Shown one piece after another: positions 17,748-26,580 of a stretch of 64,000 nucleotides of DNA. Source of the stretch: Paucisalibacillus algeriensis (lineage in GTDB: Bacteria > Bacillota > Bacilli > Bacillales > Amphibacillaceae); contig NZ_CBYO010000007.1 of NCBI RefSeq assembly GCF_000577245.1, positions 186,001-250,000 on the forward strand. The letters are read 5' to 3'. The notes under the pieces were generated by a model that saw only the letters and a program-made list of their open reading frames with translations, had not been told where the DNA came from and ran no database searches. The translations under genes and the position numbers were made by a program. Numbering within the stretch: the stretch's first letter is position 1; each line of letters begins with the position of its first letter.

Positions 17748-19659
17748 CCCGCATCTTCCAATCTTCATCTATTAGATGGAAATCAACTTCATTTGGATAT
17801 TGTTCTTTTATAGATGTAAATATATCGCCATTGATAGCAAACCATTTTTGCAATCCTGAGAAATACGCATCAAGGTTTTCTTGGCTTGATTTTAGATCTA
17901 TATTTTCTTTATTTTTAATCAGAATCTTTATTTGATTAGCAACTACCTTTGGAATATACCGTTGTTTCTCTTCTAATACTGTTGAATCTAGAATAATTAG
18001 CTCATCAGTTTCGATGGTCTCTCCAAAAACTAGCATCTGTACTTGACTACCGTCTATTAATTGTCGTATAGATGAGTCAATTTTTGAATTAGTTAATCTC
18101 AAATCAAATTTATTAATTTGTACTAATCCAATTCTTGAATCAGGGCTGACGAAATCTTTGATTTGTTTCACTGTATCATTAGTTACTTCCCTGAAATCAG
18201 AGGCTACAACAACATCGAAATGTCGGCTTCCCATCTGTTTTTCTTCTCTTTGTGGCCACATTGGTTCCGGGACCGGGTATATTCGTCTGTCCGTTGGATA
18301 AGGATAATATAAGGATTTACCAGAATTATGATAAAACGACAGACTTTCAACATATTCTTTACGAGCTCCCATAAAGAATCCATTATATCCAAATGCTGAA
18401 CTACCCGTAAGTGAATTCACGGATTGCCTTGGTAACGATAATGGTCCTGATTTAAGATCTACATATCTATTTTTCCCAAAAACTTGGATAAGTCGTCGCT
18501 TAAACTCCCCATCTGCTGCAAAACGTACATTATCCCAATTTCCAAGCTGTTCTAAAACGGGTTTTCTGCGAAACATCAAGGATGACATATTAGGAAATAT
18601 ATATTTACCAGGTGTCCCTCGGCGATATAGTTTAATTTCCTCTGTCAACCTAGCATGTTCCGACGTATTAGCAATGACCGGGCTATTTTGCATTAAATGA
18701 CGCGCTTGAATTTCAATTTTCTCGGAATGTGACCAATCATCTGAATCATTAACTGTAATAAACTCTCCAGTAGCATGTATTAAACCTATATTTCTGGCAA
18801 CATAAGGACCGCTATTTTTAGGAGTTGATAACAAGGTAACCCTGGAATCCTTTTCTACATATTCTTCGACAACCTTTGCTGTGTCATCCGGACTACAGTC
18901 ATCCACTACAATTAATTCGAGATTTTTCCATGTTTGTGAAAGAATTGACTCTATTGCAACACGGATTCCATCTTCTGCTTTAAAGGCTGGTAAAATGACG
19001 GAAACTTTTGGACCGTCTGTAACGGTATGTTCTACCTTTTTGGTTTTTAAATCATCATAAGTACTATCGTTACCATTTTCAAAGAGAATCGGCGAGAGAT
19101 TATACTTTGTAAATGCTTTATTAATCCATCTCAATCGTTCTTCTATTGTGTCTTCAAGATTTGCCATTCCTAAATATAAATCAGGATGGTCTTGAAATTG
19201 CAAGACATGATTAAGAGTCTCTTTACCTTTTTCTTTTTCATCTAAAATGTCATAGCACTCCGCTTCTACTATTGCAAATCTTCGTATTTGATCTTTATTT
19301 TTCTCTTGAGACTTTGCAATCGCAATATATTGGAGAGCCTTTTTAGCTCCTTCTTTTGAATAGTCGTTTGCATACCAGAGTGCTAACTCCCATGCAGCCA
19401 ACTTTTTTATATATGGATACTTATTATTTTCATAAAAATTCTTGAGATCAGCTAAGCCTTTTTCCGTGAACCCTAAACTATATAGATGGTGGCGAATTTG
19501 TTTTAGCTTCTGTCTCTCCAATTGTTGTTTACCTAAAATAATTTGTTTTAATTTTTCCTTCTGGTCGTCCGAGAGCAAATTCCCCAGATTTTTACGTTGC
19601 TTTTCATTTAGGATATTAAAAAGAAACCAATCTATTGGACCGGTTATTAGCTTTTTCAT
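17737..19659 (-). CDS. Large GT2 glycosyltransferase, paralogue of the neighbouring gene
   Basis: TPR-like helices (RHHLYSLGFTEKGLADLKNF), then a GT2 domain from about residue 225 (VSVILPAFKAEDGIRVAIES, LIVVDDCSPDDT, NSGPYVARNIGL, TVNDSDDWSHSEKIE), then the same C-terminal region as its paralogue (RHFDVVVASDFREV). It lacks the coiled coil and SWK-like tag present in the paralogue. The frame is open to a GTG at 19677; ATG codons at 19665 and 19659 lie after GGTGGTGGAG, so the exact start is uncertain. The pair probably arose by tandem duplication and may act at consecutive steps. Acceptor and donor sugars cannot be read from sequence. Confidence 0.85.
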   Translation of the reverse strand: MKKLITGPIDWFLFNILNEKQRKNLGNLLSDDQKEKLKQIILGKQQLERQKLKQIRHHLYSLGFTEKGLADLKNFYENNKYPYIKKLAAWELALWYANDYSKEGAKKALQYIAIAKSQEKNKDQIRRFAIVEAECYDILDEKEKGKETLNHVLQFQDHPDLYLGMANLEDTIEERLRWINKAFTKYNLSPILFENGNDSTYDDLKTKKVEHTVTDGPKVSVILPAFKAEDGIRVAIESILSQTWKNLELIVVDDCSPDDTAKVVEEYVEKDSRVTLLSTPKNSGPYVARNIGLIHATGEFITVNDSDDWSHSEKIEIQARHLMQNSPVIANTSEHARLTEEIKLYRRGTPGKYIFPNMSSLMFRRKPVLEQLGNWDNVRFAADGEFKRRLIQVFGKNRYVDLKSGPLSLPRQSVNSLTGSSAFGYNGFFMGARKEYVESLSFYHNSGKSLYYPYPTDRRIYPVPEPMWPQREEKQMGSRHFDVVVASDFREVTNDTVKQIKDFVSPDSRIGLVQINKFDLRLTNSKIDSSIRQLIDGSQVQMLVFGETIETDELIILDSTVLEEKQRYIPKVVANQIKILIKNKENIDLKSSQENLDAYFSGLQKWFAINGDIFTSIKEQYPNEVDFHLIDEDWKMRDER

Positions 19660-19692
19660 TCCCATTTTCTCCACCACCTAAATCGAAGCACT

Positions 19693-21252
19693 CTAAGCTT
19701 TGTTGTTTTTATTTGCATTGTTATTATTTGGTTTCAACTGAATCTTTCGTTTTGCTCCGTTTTCCTCACGATATTTAGCTACTGCCTCTTCCGCTGTTCC
19801 ATCAAAGCGAATCTGACCTTTTTCCATCCAGATTCCCCTTGTACATACCTTTTCAATGAAGCCCATACTATGAGAAACAATAATTACTGCTTTTGCTTGC
19901 TCCATCATGTCCTGAATTCGTTCACTAGCTTTCTGTTGGAAGGCCATGTCACCTGTAGATAATGCTTCATCTATAATAAAAATATCTGGTTGCAGTACCG
20001 CCGCAATACTAAAACCAAGCCTTGATTTCATTCCCGCAGAGTAATTTTTGACTGGCTTATGGATCGCATCGCCAATCCCTGAAAACTCAACAATCTTATC
20101 GAAATTCTTCTCTACTCTTTTCTTAGGAATTCCTAATAACATCGCATTTAAATAGATATTATCTACACCAGTAAGTTGAGCATTAAAACCTGTTCCATAT
20201 CCAAGTAATGCTGAAGTATTACCGTTTACTTGTAAAGTACCAGTATCAGGTGCTAGGATATTGGTTAAGACTTTACATAACGTACTTTTTCCTGCACCGT
20301 TATGACCAATAATCCCTATTACCTCTCCTTCTCTAACTTCAAAATTCACATTTTTCAGTGCCCAAAATTCACCCGTGTTTAATTGATAGGAAACACCTAC
20401 ATTGTTAGCTTTAATAATAATATTATCTTCAATATTCGTTTCTGTTTTCTTTAATTGGAGATTCTTATTTCTTCTAAGCGGTCTCGGTGGTACAGTTGCT
20501 CGATATTTTTGAATAATTTCTTTGGGATCTCCAATTTCTCGCACTTCACCTTTATCAAGCCAAATTAAACGGTCACAATTTCGTTGTGCATAAATTAGCC
20601 CGTGTGTCACGATAATTACCATTTTTGCTTTCGTGACCAATTCTTTCATCTTTTCTGCTGCTTTTCTACTAAAACGGGCATCACCAGTATTTAGTGCTTC
20701 ATCCAATATTAAAACCTCTGGTTCAAGATGAGCCGCTACACTAAACCCTAGTCTTGCACGCATGCCGCTTGAATAATATTTCATCGGTTGGTCGATGAAG
20801 TCACCAATCTCTGAAAACTCATGGATATCATCGATGTATTGATTTATGATTTCCTTATCAATCCCTAGCATCATGCCGTTTAAGTATACATTTTCTCGTC
20901 CTGTTAACTCTTGATTAAAGCCCATACCAAAAGAAAACAAAGCTGTTACTTTGCCATCAACCTGAATATTCCCTTTATCTTCTTTAAGGATTCCTGAAAT
21001 AATTTTACTAAGCGTAGTTTTACCCGCACCATTTGAGCCAATTATCCCGAGAATCTCACCTTGGTGCCCATCAAAGCTAATATCTTTTAAAGACCATACT
21101 TTTTTATTCTTTTCTTTTTTTCCTTTTTCCTTAATAGCTCCAAAGACAATAGATTTAAAATCATCTCTTTTTCCGGATTGAAAGGAGACACCGATATTTC
21201 TAGCTCGAACTACTTCTTTTTCATTTTGAATGGGATCTTTCTTATTTTCCAA
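19693..21252 (-). CDS. Double-NBD ABC transporter ATPase for polysaccharide export (TagH/KpsT-like)
   Basis: 519 residues with two complete ABC domains in one chain. Walker A motifs are GIIGSNGAGKTT and GIIGHNGAGKST; signature-type segments are YSSGMRARLGFS and YSAGMKSRLGFS; Walker B ends are VLILDEALNTGD and IFIIDEALSTGD. This is the TagH/Wzt/KpsT class that exports lipid-linked wall polymers together with an ABC-2 permease, here the gene directly upstream (21285). Exporters of this class normally encode one NBD per chain, and B. subtilis TagH has one NBD plus an extracellular tail. TTG start at 21252 with GAGGG upstream. Powers transfer of the finished polymer across the membrane. Confidence 0.92.
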   Translation of the reverse strand: MENKKDPIQNEKEVVRARNIGVSFQSGKRDDFKSIVFGAIKEKGKKEKNKKVWSLKDISFDGHQGEILGIIGSNGAGKTTLSKIISGILKEDKGNIQVDGKVTALFSFGMGFNQELTGRENVYLNGMMLGIDKEIINQYIDDIHEFSEIGDFIDQPMKYYSSGMRARLGFSVAAHLEPEVLILDEALNTGDARFSRKAAEKMKELVTKAKMVIIVTHGLIYAQRNCDRLIWLDKGEVREIGDPKEIIQKYRATVPPRPLRRNKNLQLKKTETNIEDNIIIKANNVGVSYQLNTGEFWALKNVNFEVREGEVIGIIGHNGAGKSTLCKVLTNILAPDTGTLQVNGNTSALLGYGTGFNAQLTGVDNIYLNAMLLGIPKKRVEKNFDKIVEFSGIGDAIHKPVKNYSAGMKSRLGFSIAAVLQPDIFIIDEALSTGDMAFQQKASERIQDMMEQAKAVIIVSHSMGFIEKVCTRGIWMEKGQIRFDGTAEEAVAKYREENGAKRKIQLKPNNNNANKNNKA

Positions 21253-21284
21253 ATTAAAAACCCTCTTCTTTAAAAGTCATCTCA

Positions 21285-22064
21285 CTATAATGCTTTAATA
21301 ATCTTATGTTCGTTTTTGCTGTAATGATGAAGCATAAAAATTACAACTATAATCGAAACTAGGAAAATGATACCTAGCCCAATGAAATTTGGACTTAAAC
21401 CTTCTCCCATTAAAATAGCTCGATAGGAATTAATAAGAATTGCAATCGGATTATAATCAACAACAAAGCTATATTTTTCAGGCAACATGCTTCCTACCCA
21501 AATAATTGGTGAAGCATAGAAAAAGATTCGTGTGACATAGGTAAGCAGATTATCAATGTCACGAATAAAGACTGTAAAATACCCTAAGAATAATCCTATT
21601 GCTAGTAAAAACACCAATGTAATCATAATGAGTACTGGTAGATATACAATTTGCCAATCTGGCATTACACCAAAAAATGCTAAAAACACACCGATTACAA
21701 CTAAGCCAAATGCAAAGTTAAACAGCTGTGTAAGTGTAAATGCTAGTGGAAAAATAGACTTAGGTAAGTAAACTTGATTGATTATGGAACGGTATTTTAA
21801 GACAGACCTTGCAGAAGAATTAATAGACGAACTAATCCATCTCCATACAACCAACCCAATAACTAAAAAAGTAGGATATTCAGGTCCACCTCGTTCTAGT
21901 ATTATGACAACCACAAAATAATAAACAGCCACATTTAACAACGGATCAAGTAGCCACCAAAAATACCCCAAGAAGCTATTTCGATGCTCCGCCTTCAATC
22001 CTGACTTTACTAGATAAAATAATAAATCTTTACGCTTAAATAATTCCCGCAAATACGATTTCAT
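21285..22064 (-). CDS. ABC-2 polysaccharide export permease (TagG/KpsM-like)
   Basis: 259 residues with about six membrane segments. The N-terminus YLRELFKRKDLLFYLVKSGLK and the following NSFLGYFWWLLDPLLNVAVY are typical of TagG/Wzm/RfbA permeases; the cytoplasmic amphipathic helix and W-x-L-x-P motif are visible. It is encoded 32 bp upstream of the double-NBD ATPase and should form the channel with it. This family exports undecaprenyl-linked teichoic acids, O-antigens or capsules as finished chains, so the locus is likely ABC-dependent rather than Wzx/Wzy-dependent. No flippase or polymerase of the Wzx/Wzy type was seen in the window. Confidence 0.92.
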   Translation of the reverse strand: MKSYLRELFKRKDLLFYLVKSGLKAEHRNSFLGYFWWLLDPLLNVAVYYFVVVIILERGGPEYPTFLVIGLVVWRWISSSINSSARSVLKYRSIINQVYLPKSIFPLAFTLTQLFNFAFGLVVIGVFLAFFGVMPDWQIVYLPVLIMITLVFLLAIGLFLGYFTVFIRDIDNLLTYVTRIFFYASPIIWVGSMLPEKYSFVVDYNPIAILINSYRAILMGEGLSPNFIGLGIIFLVSIIVVIFMLHHYSKNEHKIIKAL

Positions 22065-22093
22065 TAGAATTTTACACCTTTCTTCGCACTGCC

Positions 22094-22882
22094 CTAATTC
22101 TTCCTTTTAGAAAGTTTAAATTTAATTAAATTTCGTATCCCCTTACTTGCATAATGCAAAAAGTACCAGATACTTTTTAGTATTGATTGATTTTCAACTT
22201 TTCGATAAACATACCACTGTCTTTTAGCAGCTTTTACTTTATTGCTTGAAATGGAATTCTCTACATTACGATACTTCGCAAGTACTTCTGGTAAACCATA
22301 GGCTCGGAAACCCTTCTTCGTTATAGCTAACCAATAGGCATAATCCTGGCGCGTCCGAATATTAACCATCTTTAAATCTCCAATTTTCTCTCGATCAATC
22401 ATAACGGTTAGACATCCAATCACACAATGTTTCATTAAATCTTGATAGCCTACAGATTCAGGGGCTCTCGATACAGCATCCTTTAGTGTACCATCTTCTT
22501 CCATTCGAACATATTTTGTAAATGAAAATGCAATATCTTTTTCTTGCATAAATTGAACCTGTGTTTCTAATTTTTCAGGAAACCAAAGGTCATCACTATC
22601 TAAAAATGCAATGTATTTCCCCTTTGCATTTTCCATTGCTAGATTTCTTGCAACCGCAGACCCACTATTTTCTTCAAGTTGGATTAAATGGACTCTATTA
22701 TCTTTTTGGGTAAACTCATTAATAAATTCCACCGTTCTATCTGTAGAGCAATCATCTACAATAATCATTTCCCAATTTGTGTAGGTTTGTGCAAGCACGG
22801 ATTCAATTGTTTGCTTAATGAATCTCTCGGCATTATAAGCAGGAGTAATGACTGAAATTAATGGGTTATGATTTTCTAACAA
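22094..22882 (-). CDS. GT2 family glycosyltransferase
   Basis: 262 residues with a standard GT-A fold: ISVITPAYNAERFIKQTIES, MIIVDDCSTDRTVEF, NSGSAVARNLAM and YIAFLDSDDLWFPEKLE, where the D-x-D is DSDD. A C-terminal helical part (RNLIKFKLSKRKN) is basic and may bind the membrane. TTG start at 22882 with AGGGGAGAAG upstream. It lies between a GT4-type gene and the ABC permease, consistent with adding a sugar to the lipid-linked chain on the cytoplasmic side. The sugar is unknown. Confidence 0.9.
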   Translation of the reverse strand: MLENHNPLISVITPAYNAERFIKQTIESVLAQTYTNWEMIIVDDCSTDRTVEFINEFTQKDNRVHLIQLEENSGSAVARNLAMENAKGKYIAFLDSDDLWFPEKLETQVQFMQEKDIAFSFTKYVRMEEDGTLKDAVSRAPESVGYQDLMKHCVIGCLTVMIDREKIGDLKMVNIRTRQDYAYWLAITKKGFRAYGLPEVLAKYRNVENSISSNKVKAAKRQWYVYRKVENQSILKSIWYFLHYASKGIRNLIKFKLSKRKN

Positions 22883-22953
22883 CTTCTCCCCTCTTTTCTA
22901 ATACCTTTCCTTGGTAAAATCTTTCGTTATAATTATATCCATTAAGGTAAAAA

Positions 22954-24075
22954 CTAAGTTAGCAGTTCTTCGTACCAGCTAACAAGCTTTTTTTCTTCCA
23001 CATTCCAATTCAAGCTTAACAATACAGCTTTCTTGCCGTTTTCTCCCATCTTTTTTGCTTCCTCTGGATGAGATTTCAAATAATCAATAGCTTTTTTTAT
23101 TTCCTCATCATTATATGGATCTACTGCTATCCCACATTGATAGGTCTCGATAAAGTTCTTCCATACCGGAAAGTCTGAACAAAGCACCGGGAGCCCCGCA
23201 CTCATATACTCAAAAAACTTGGTTAATTCTTTTTTCATGTAATGTTCTGTCGGTGGAAATAGAGCAATTCCCGCTAACCAATTCTTACTTAGATAGCACT
23301 CTTCAATTCTTTCCTTCTGGACAAACCTATCCAAGCCTTCTATGACTAGTTTTTCCTTTTTATTATTTGCTACTTGATACATTTCATTTGCTACATTTCT
23401 GGAACATTTACCAACAAAATGCACCTTAATAGACTCATCAATTAAGGGTAGTTTGGCATGAATTAGTGCCCCTCTAACATGTGTCACATTTCCCGTGTAC
23501 AGTAATTCATTTTCTAGCATACCATTATCCCTTTGTTGATTAAGAATATTTTCATTAATAGTAGGGTAGTTTAGTATACATTTTCCCCTTGGATAGATAT
23601 CTTTATAATACTTTTCTGCCAAACAAAGCTCTAATTTGTGACTAAAGAGTGCCTCCATAAATTTATACGTTTTGGCAATAATCTTTTTTATGGGTTTACT
23701 CAAATAATCTTTCTGCAAAATACTGGTAATATAGTCTTCATGTATGTCATAAATGACGATATTACTTTTCTTCTTTAATAGCCAACCCACTGGTAAAAGC
23801 TCTGGATCGTGAAAATGATAAACATCAGCATCAAGTTTTTTAGCTTTTTTATATGCATCAAAAGTTCCAAAAATCATTCTCTTCAAGCGACTATCGTATT
23901 TTTTTAGTTTTATATGTTTTATATCTCTAGTACTTGAAGGTTCGTCTGCCTCTTGTGCAATAAGTGTAACATCAAAACCAGCTCTATTCAGCGATTTACA
24001 TTCTTTATGATAAATTCTCGGGTCATATGGGTGATGCACAGTTGTTAAGTGTACTACTCGTTTAGGAGTACTCAT
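22954..24075 (-). CDS. GT4-like glycosyltransferase
   Basis: 373 residues. The N-terminus VVHLTTVHHPYDPRIYHKEC is typical of GT-B enzymes of capsule and teichuronic acid loci. The C-terminal donor-binding half has FEYMSAGLPVLCSDFPVWK, the usual F-E-x-M-[AS]-x-G-x-P-V segment, and ends with WNVEEKKLVSWYEELL. ATG start, four bases after the upstream gene's stop. Donor sugar not predictable; cytoplasmic or peripheral membrane. Confidence 0.88.
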   Translation of the reverse strand: MSTPKRVVHLTTVHHPYDPRIYHKECKSLNRAGFDVTLIAQEADEPSSTRDIKHIKLKKYDSRLKRMIFGTFDAYKKAKKLDADVYHFHDPELLPVGWLLKKKSNIVIYDIHEDYITSILQKDYLSKPIKKIIAKTYKFMEALFSHKLELCLAEKYYKDIYPRGKCILNYPTINENILNQQRDNGMLENELLYTGNVTHVRGALIHAKLPLIDESIKVHFVGKCSRNVANEMYQVANNKKEKLVIEGLDRFVQKERIEECYLSKNWLAGIALFPPTEHYMKKELTKFFEYMSAGLPVLCSDFPVWKNFIETYQCGIAVDPYNDEEIKKAIDYLKSHPEEAKKMGENGKKAVLLSLNWNVEEKKLVSWYEELLT

Positions 24076-24079
24076 ATTA

Positions 24080-25222
24080 TCAGCTCCTACCTGCTAACCT
24101 TTGTTCCATCTTCAAAGTTTGACGGAAAACATCCTCATATTGTTTCACAATTTCCTCTGCAGCAAATTCACTTGCTCTACTTAGTCCGTTATCAATCATG
24201 ATAAACCTTTCTCTTTCAGAAAGATTCAACACGTCATAAATTTTCTCTGCCATATCCTTAGCGTTTCCTATTTCACATAATTTACCGTATTCACCATAAT
24301 TTAATACTTCAACCGCCCCAGGTTTACAATCCGTGGAGACAATTGGCACCCCTGTTGCTAAAGCTTCTGCTAAAACATGACCAAATCCTTCTCGTAATGA
24401 GGATAAGACAAATAAATCTGCTTTGGAAAAGTAAATATAAGGATTTTCCATAAAACCTAAAAAGAATACACTATCTTCTATATTCAACCCTTTGACTTGT
24501 TGTATAAGTTGTTCTTCTAGTTCACCTTCACCAAGAATGACTAACTTCACGTTCATTTTTTCTTGAACCTTGGAAAATGCATTGATTAAGGTTTTATGGT
24601 CCTTGTCGTTCACTAGTCTACCCGCGGTGATAATTACTTTTGATTGTCCATCGAAAATCTTTTGATGTTTCTCATTGATTTGTCCATCCGTTATATTTTT
24701 TGTAATAACTTCAATATCAACAGGATTATAGATTACTGTAATCTTTTCAGAAGCTACTTTATAACGTTTAATAATATTTTCTTTTACCCCTTTTGACAAT
24801 GAAATAACCCGACTTGAAAACTTGTATAACAATCCAACTAGCCTTAATTTCATATCAGAAGAAGTTGTTCCTCCTAAATAAGCCGCTTCCCTCACAACAT
24901 TCTTCGCTCGCGAAAAGGAAAGTAGTCTAGCTAAAATTGCTACTATATTGTAATTCGGAATTGTACTAAATACTAAATCAACTTTTTCCTTCCGTATTAG
25001 TTTTGCTAACGGAAGAATAGCTGAACGTAGTCGTGTTGTTTGTAATTTAATAAATTTTATATCTTTATTTAAGTAACTTTCATAGCTACCATTGTAATTT
25101 AAGGTTACAAGAATTGGTTCGAAATTTCCCCTGTCCATATGGTTCACTATATTTAATATTGTTCTGGCTGCACCACCGGCTCCCATTTGATATATAAAAA
25201 ACAGGACTTTTTTCTTTTCCAT
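24080..25222 (-). CDS. GT4 family glycosyltransferase
   Basis: Two-domain GT-B enzyme. The N-terminal part has VLFFIYQMGAGGAARTILNI (glycine-rich acceptor loop) and the C-terminal donor domain has VIITAGRLVNDKDHKTLINA, LVILGEGELEEQL, ADLFVLSSLREGFGHVLAEA and TGVPIVSTDC, which include the E-x7-E retaining-enzyme motif. The frame is open to 25240, but ATG at 25222 (MEKKKVLF) has GGAAAGG about nine bases upstream and is preferred. First gene after the 25.3-kb hairpin, so probably the first gene of the long operon. Sugar specificity unknown. Confidence 0.9.
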   Translation of the reverse strand: MEKKKVLFFIYQMGAGGAARTILNIVNHMDRGNFEPILVTLNYNGSYESYLNKDIKFIKLQTTRLRSAILPLAKLIRKEKVDLVFSTIPNYNIVAILARLLSFSRAKNVVREAAYLGGTTSSDMKLRLVGLLYKFSSRVISLSKGVKENIIKRYKVASEKITVIYNPVDIEVITKNITDGQINEKHQKIFDGQSKVIITAGRLVNDKDHKTLINAFSKVQEKMNVKLVILGEGELEEQLIQQVKGLNIEDSVFFLGFMENPYIYFSKADLFVLSSLREGFGHVLAEALATGVPIVSTDCKPGAVEVLNYGEYGKLCEIGNAKDMAEKIYDVLNLSERERFIMIDNGLSRASEFAAEEIVKQYEDVFRQTLKMEQRLAGRS

Positions 25223-25324
25223 TATTAACAGCCTTTCCATTCTGTGGCTTCCAAAAATAGCAAATACTCATGGAATTATAACACAGCTAGCGAATTTTAT
25301 AAATTATTGTCAAACCCTTTTTAC

Positions 25325-25360
25325 AACAAAAAAGGAATCTGGTGTCCTTACCAAACTCCT
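25325..25360 (-). terminator. Probable terminator downstream of galU
   Basis: On the minus strand GGAGTTTGGT pairs with ACCAGATTCC (two G-U pairs, 6-nt loop), followed by TTTTTTG. It lies between galU and the first glycosyltransferase gene, separating galU from the downstream operon. Confidence 0.6.
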
Positions 25361-25518
25361 TATTCTTTAACTATGAACTGTAGCCCGACCAAGTGAGTGA
25401 TATTTAAGTTCAGAGAATAGCATTTATCACCACCAAATATCCTCATAAATTTACTACAATTTTTTAATAGATATTCCTTTTATTCCTTCCATTTATTAAG
25501 ATGGTTGCTACATCAACA

Positions 25519-26400
25519 TCAACTTAATGATTTTAGTTTTAATTCCATATATTTTTTTACATCATGATGTAAATCAGGACGATTCAAAGCAAAGTCAATT
25601 GTTGCTTGAACAAATCCTAGTTTATTCCCGACATCATATCTTCTACCTTCAAAATTATATGCTAACAGCTGCTCTGATTGATTAAGCTTTACTAATGCAT
25701 CTGTGAGCTGAATTTCATTATCTTTTCCTGGTGCTTGATTTTCCAAAATAGGAAAAATATCTGGTGAAAGGACGTATCTACCCATGATTGCTAGGTTAGA
25801 AGGTGCTTCCTCTCTATTTGGTTTTTCTATTAAGGTTTCTATAGCTGTAATTCTAGGTCCGTATTGTGCACTTTCTAATGGTTTAATTACCCCATATTTA
25901 GAAATCTCCTCCATCGGAACATCATGCACTCCGACTACAGAGGACTGATATTGCTCATAAACATTTATTAGTTGTTTTAATGTAGGCTCATTTGATTCTA
26001 CGATATCATCACCTAGCAAAACAGCAAATGGCTCATTTCCTACAAAACTATGTGCGCATGCTATTGCATGACCAAGTCCCTTTGGTTCTTTTTGTCTAAT
26101 ATAATGAATATTAGCAAGGTTAGATATAGCGCGGACCATTTTCAGTGTCTCATCATCACCTTTGATAGATAGTTTTTCCTCGAGCTCATAAGAGATGTCA
26201 AAATGATCTTCTATTGCTCTTTTTCCTCTTCCGGAAATAATGATAATATCTTCAATACCTGAAGCCACCGCTTCTTCTACGATATATTGAATAGTTGGTT
26301 TATCTACAATTGGAAGCATTTCCTTTGGTTGTGCTTTCGTTGCCGGTAAAAAACGTGTACCTAATCCTGCGGCTGGAATAATTGCTTTTTTTACTTTCAT
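25519..26400 (-). CDS. galU: UTP--glucose-1-phosphate uridylyltransferase
   Basis: 293 residues, the usual length for bacterial GalU/GtaB. The nucleotide-binding start is [20 protein letters not shown], followed by [34 protein letters not shown] and the catalytic-region segment [18 protein letters not shown]. It makes UDP-glucose from UTP and glucose-1-phosphate in the cytoplasm, precursor for wall glucose residues and glucuronic acid. It is divergent from the nucleotide-sugar dehydrogenase at 26581 and upstream of the glycosyltransferase operon. ATG start preceded by GGAG. Confidence 0.96.
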   Translation of the reverse strand: MKVKKAIIPAAGLGTRFLPATKAQPKEMLPIVDKPTIQYIVEEAVASGIEDIIIISGRGKRAIEDHFDISYELEEKLSIKGDDETLKMVRAISNLANIHYIRQKEPKGLGHAIACAHSFVGNEPFAVLLGDDIVESNEPTLKQLINVYEQYQSSVVGVHDVPMEEISKYGVIKPLESAQYGPRITAIETLIEKPNREEAPSNLAIMGRYVLSPDIFPILENQAPGKDNEIQLTDALVKLNQSEQLLAYNFEGRRYDVGNKLGFVQATIDFALNRPDLHHDVKKYMELKLKSLS

Positions 26401-26580
26401 ACCGTTATCTCCTCTATTAAAAGTTCATATACTGGTAGTTTATCATAATGAATTTCCTCAACCAATTTTTATGAGACATTGTAATAAATGCATTCATAAT
26501 ACAAACATTGTATAATATTAAATAGAATGAATGGTCACTATAAAGTTATACGATGTAAACAATAAAAAAAGGTAGGCAAA

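Noticed and set aside
1-26400. A Wzx/Wzy-type capsule system.
   Set aside because: No polytopic flippase or polymerase gene is present; the ABC-2 permease and ATPase indicate ABC-dependent export.
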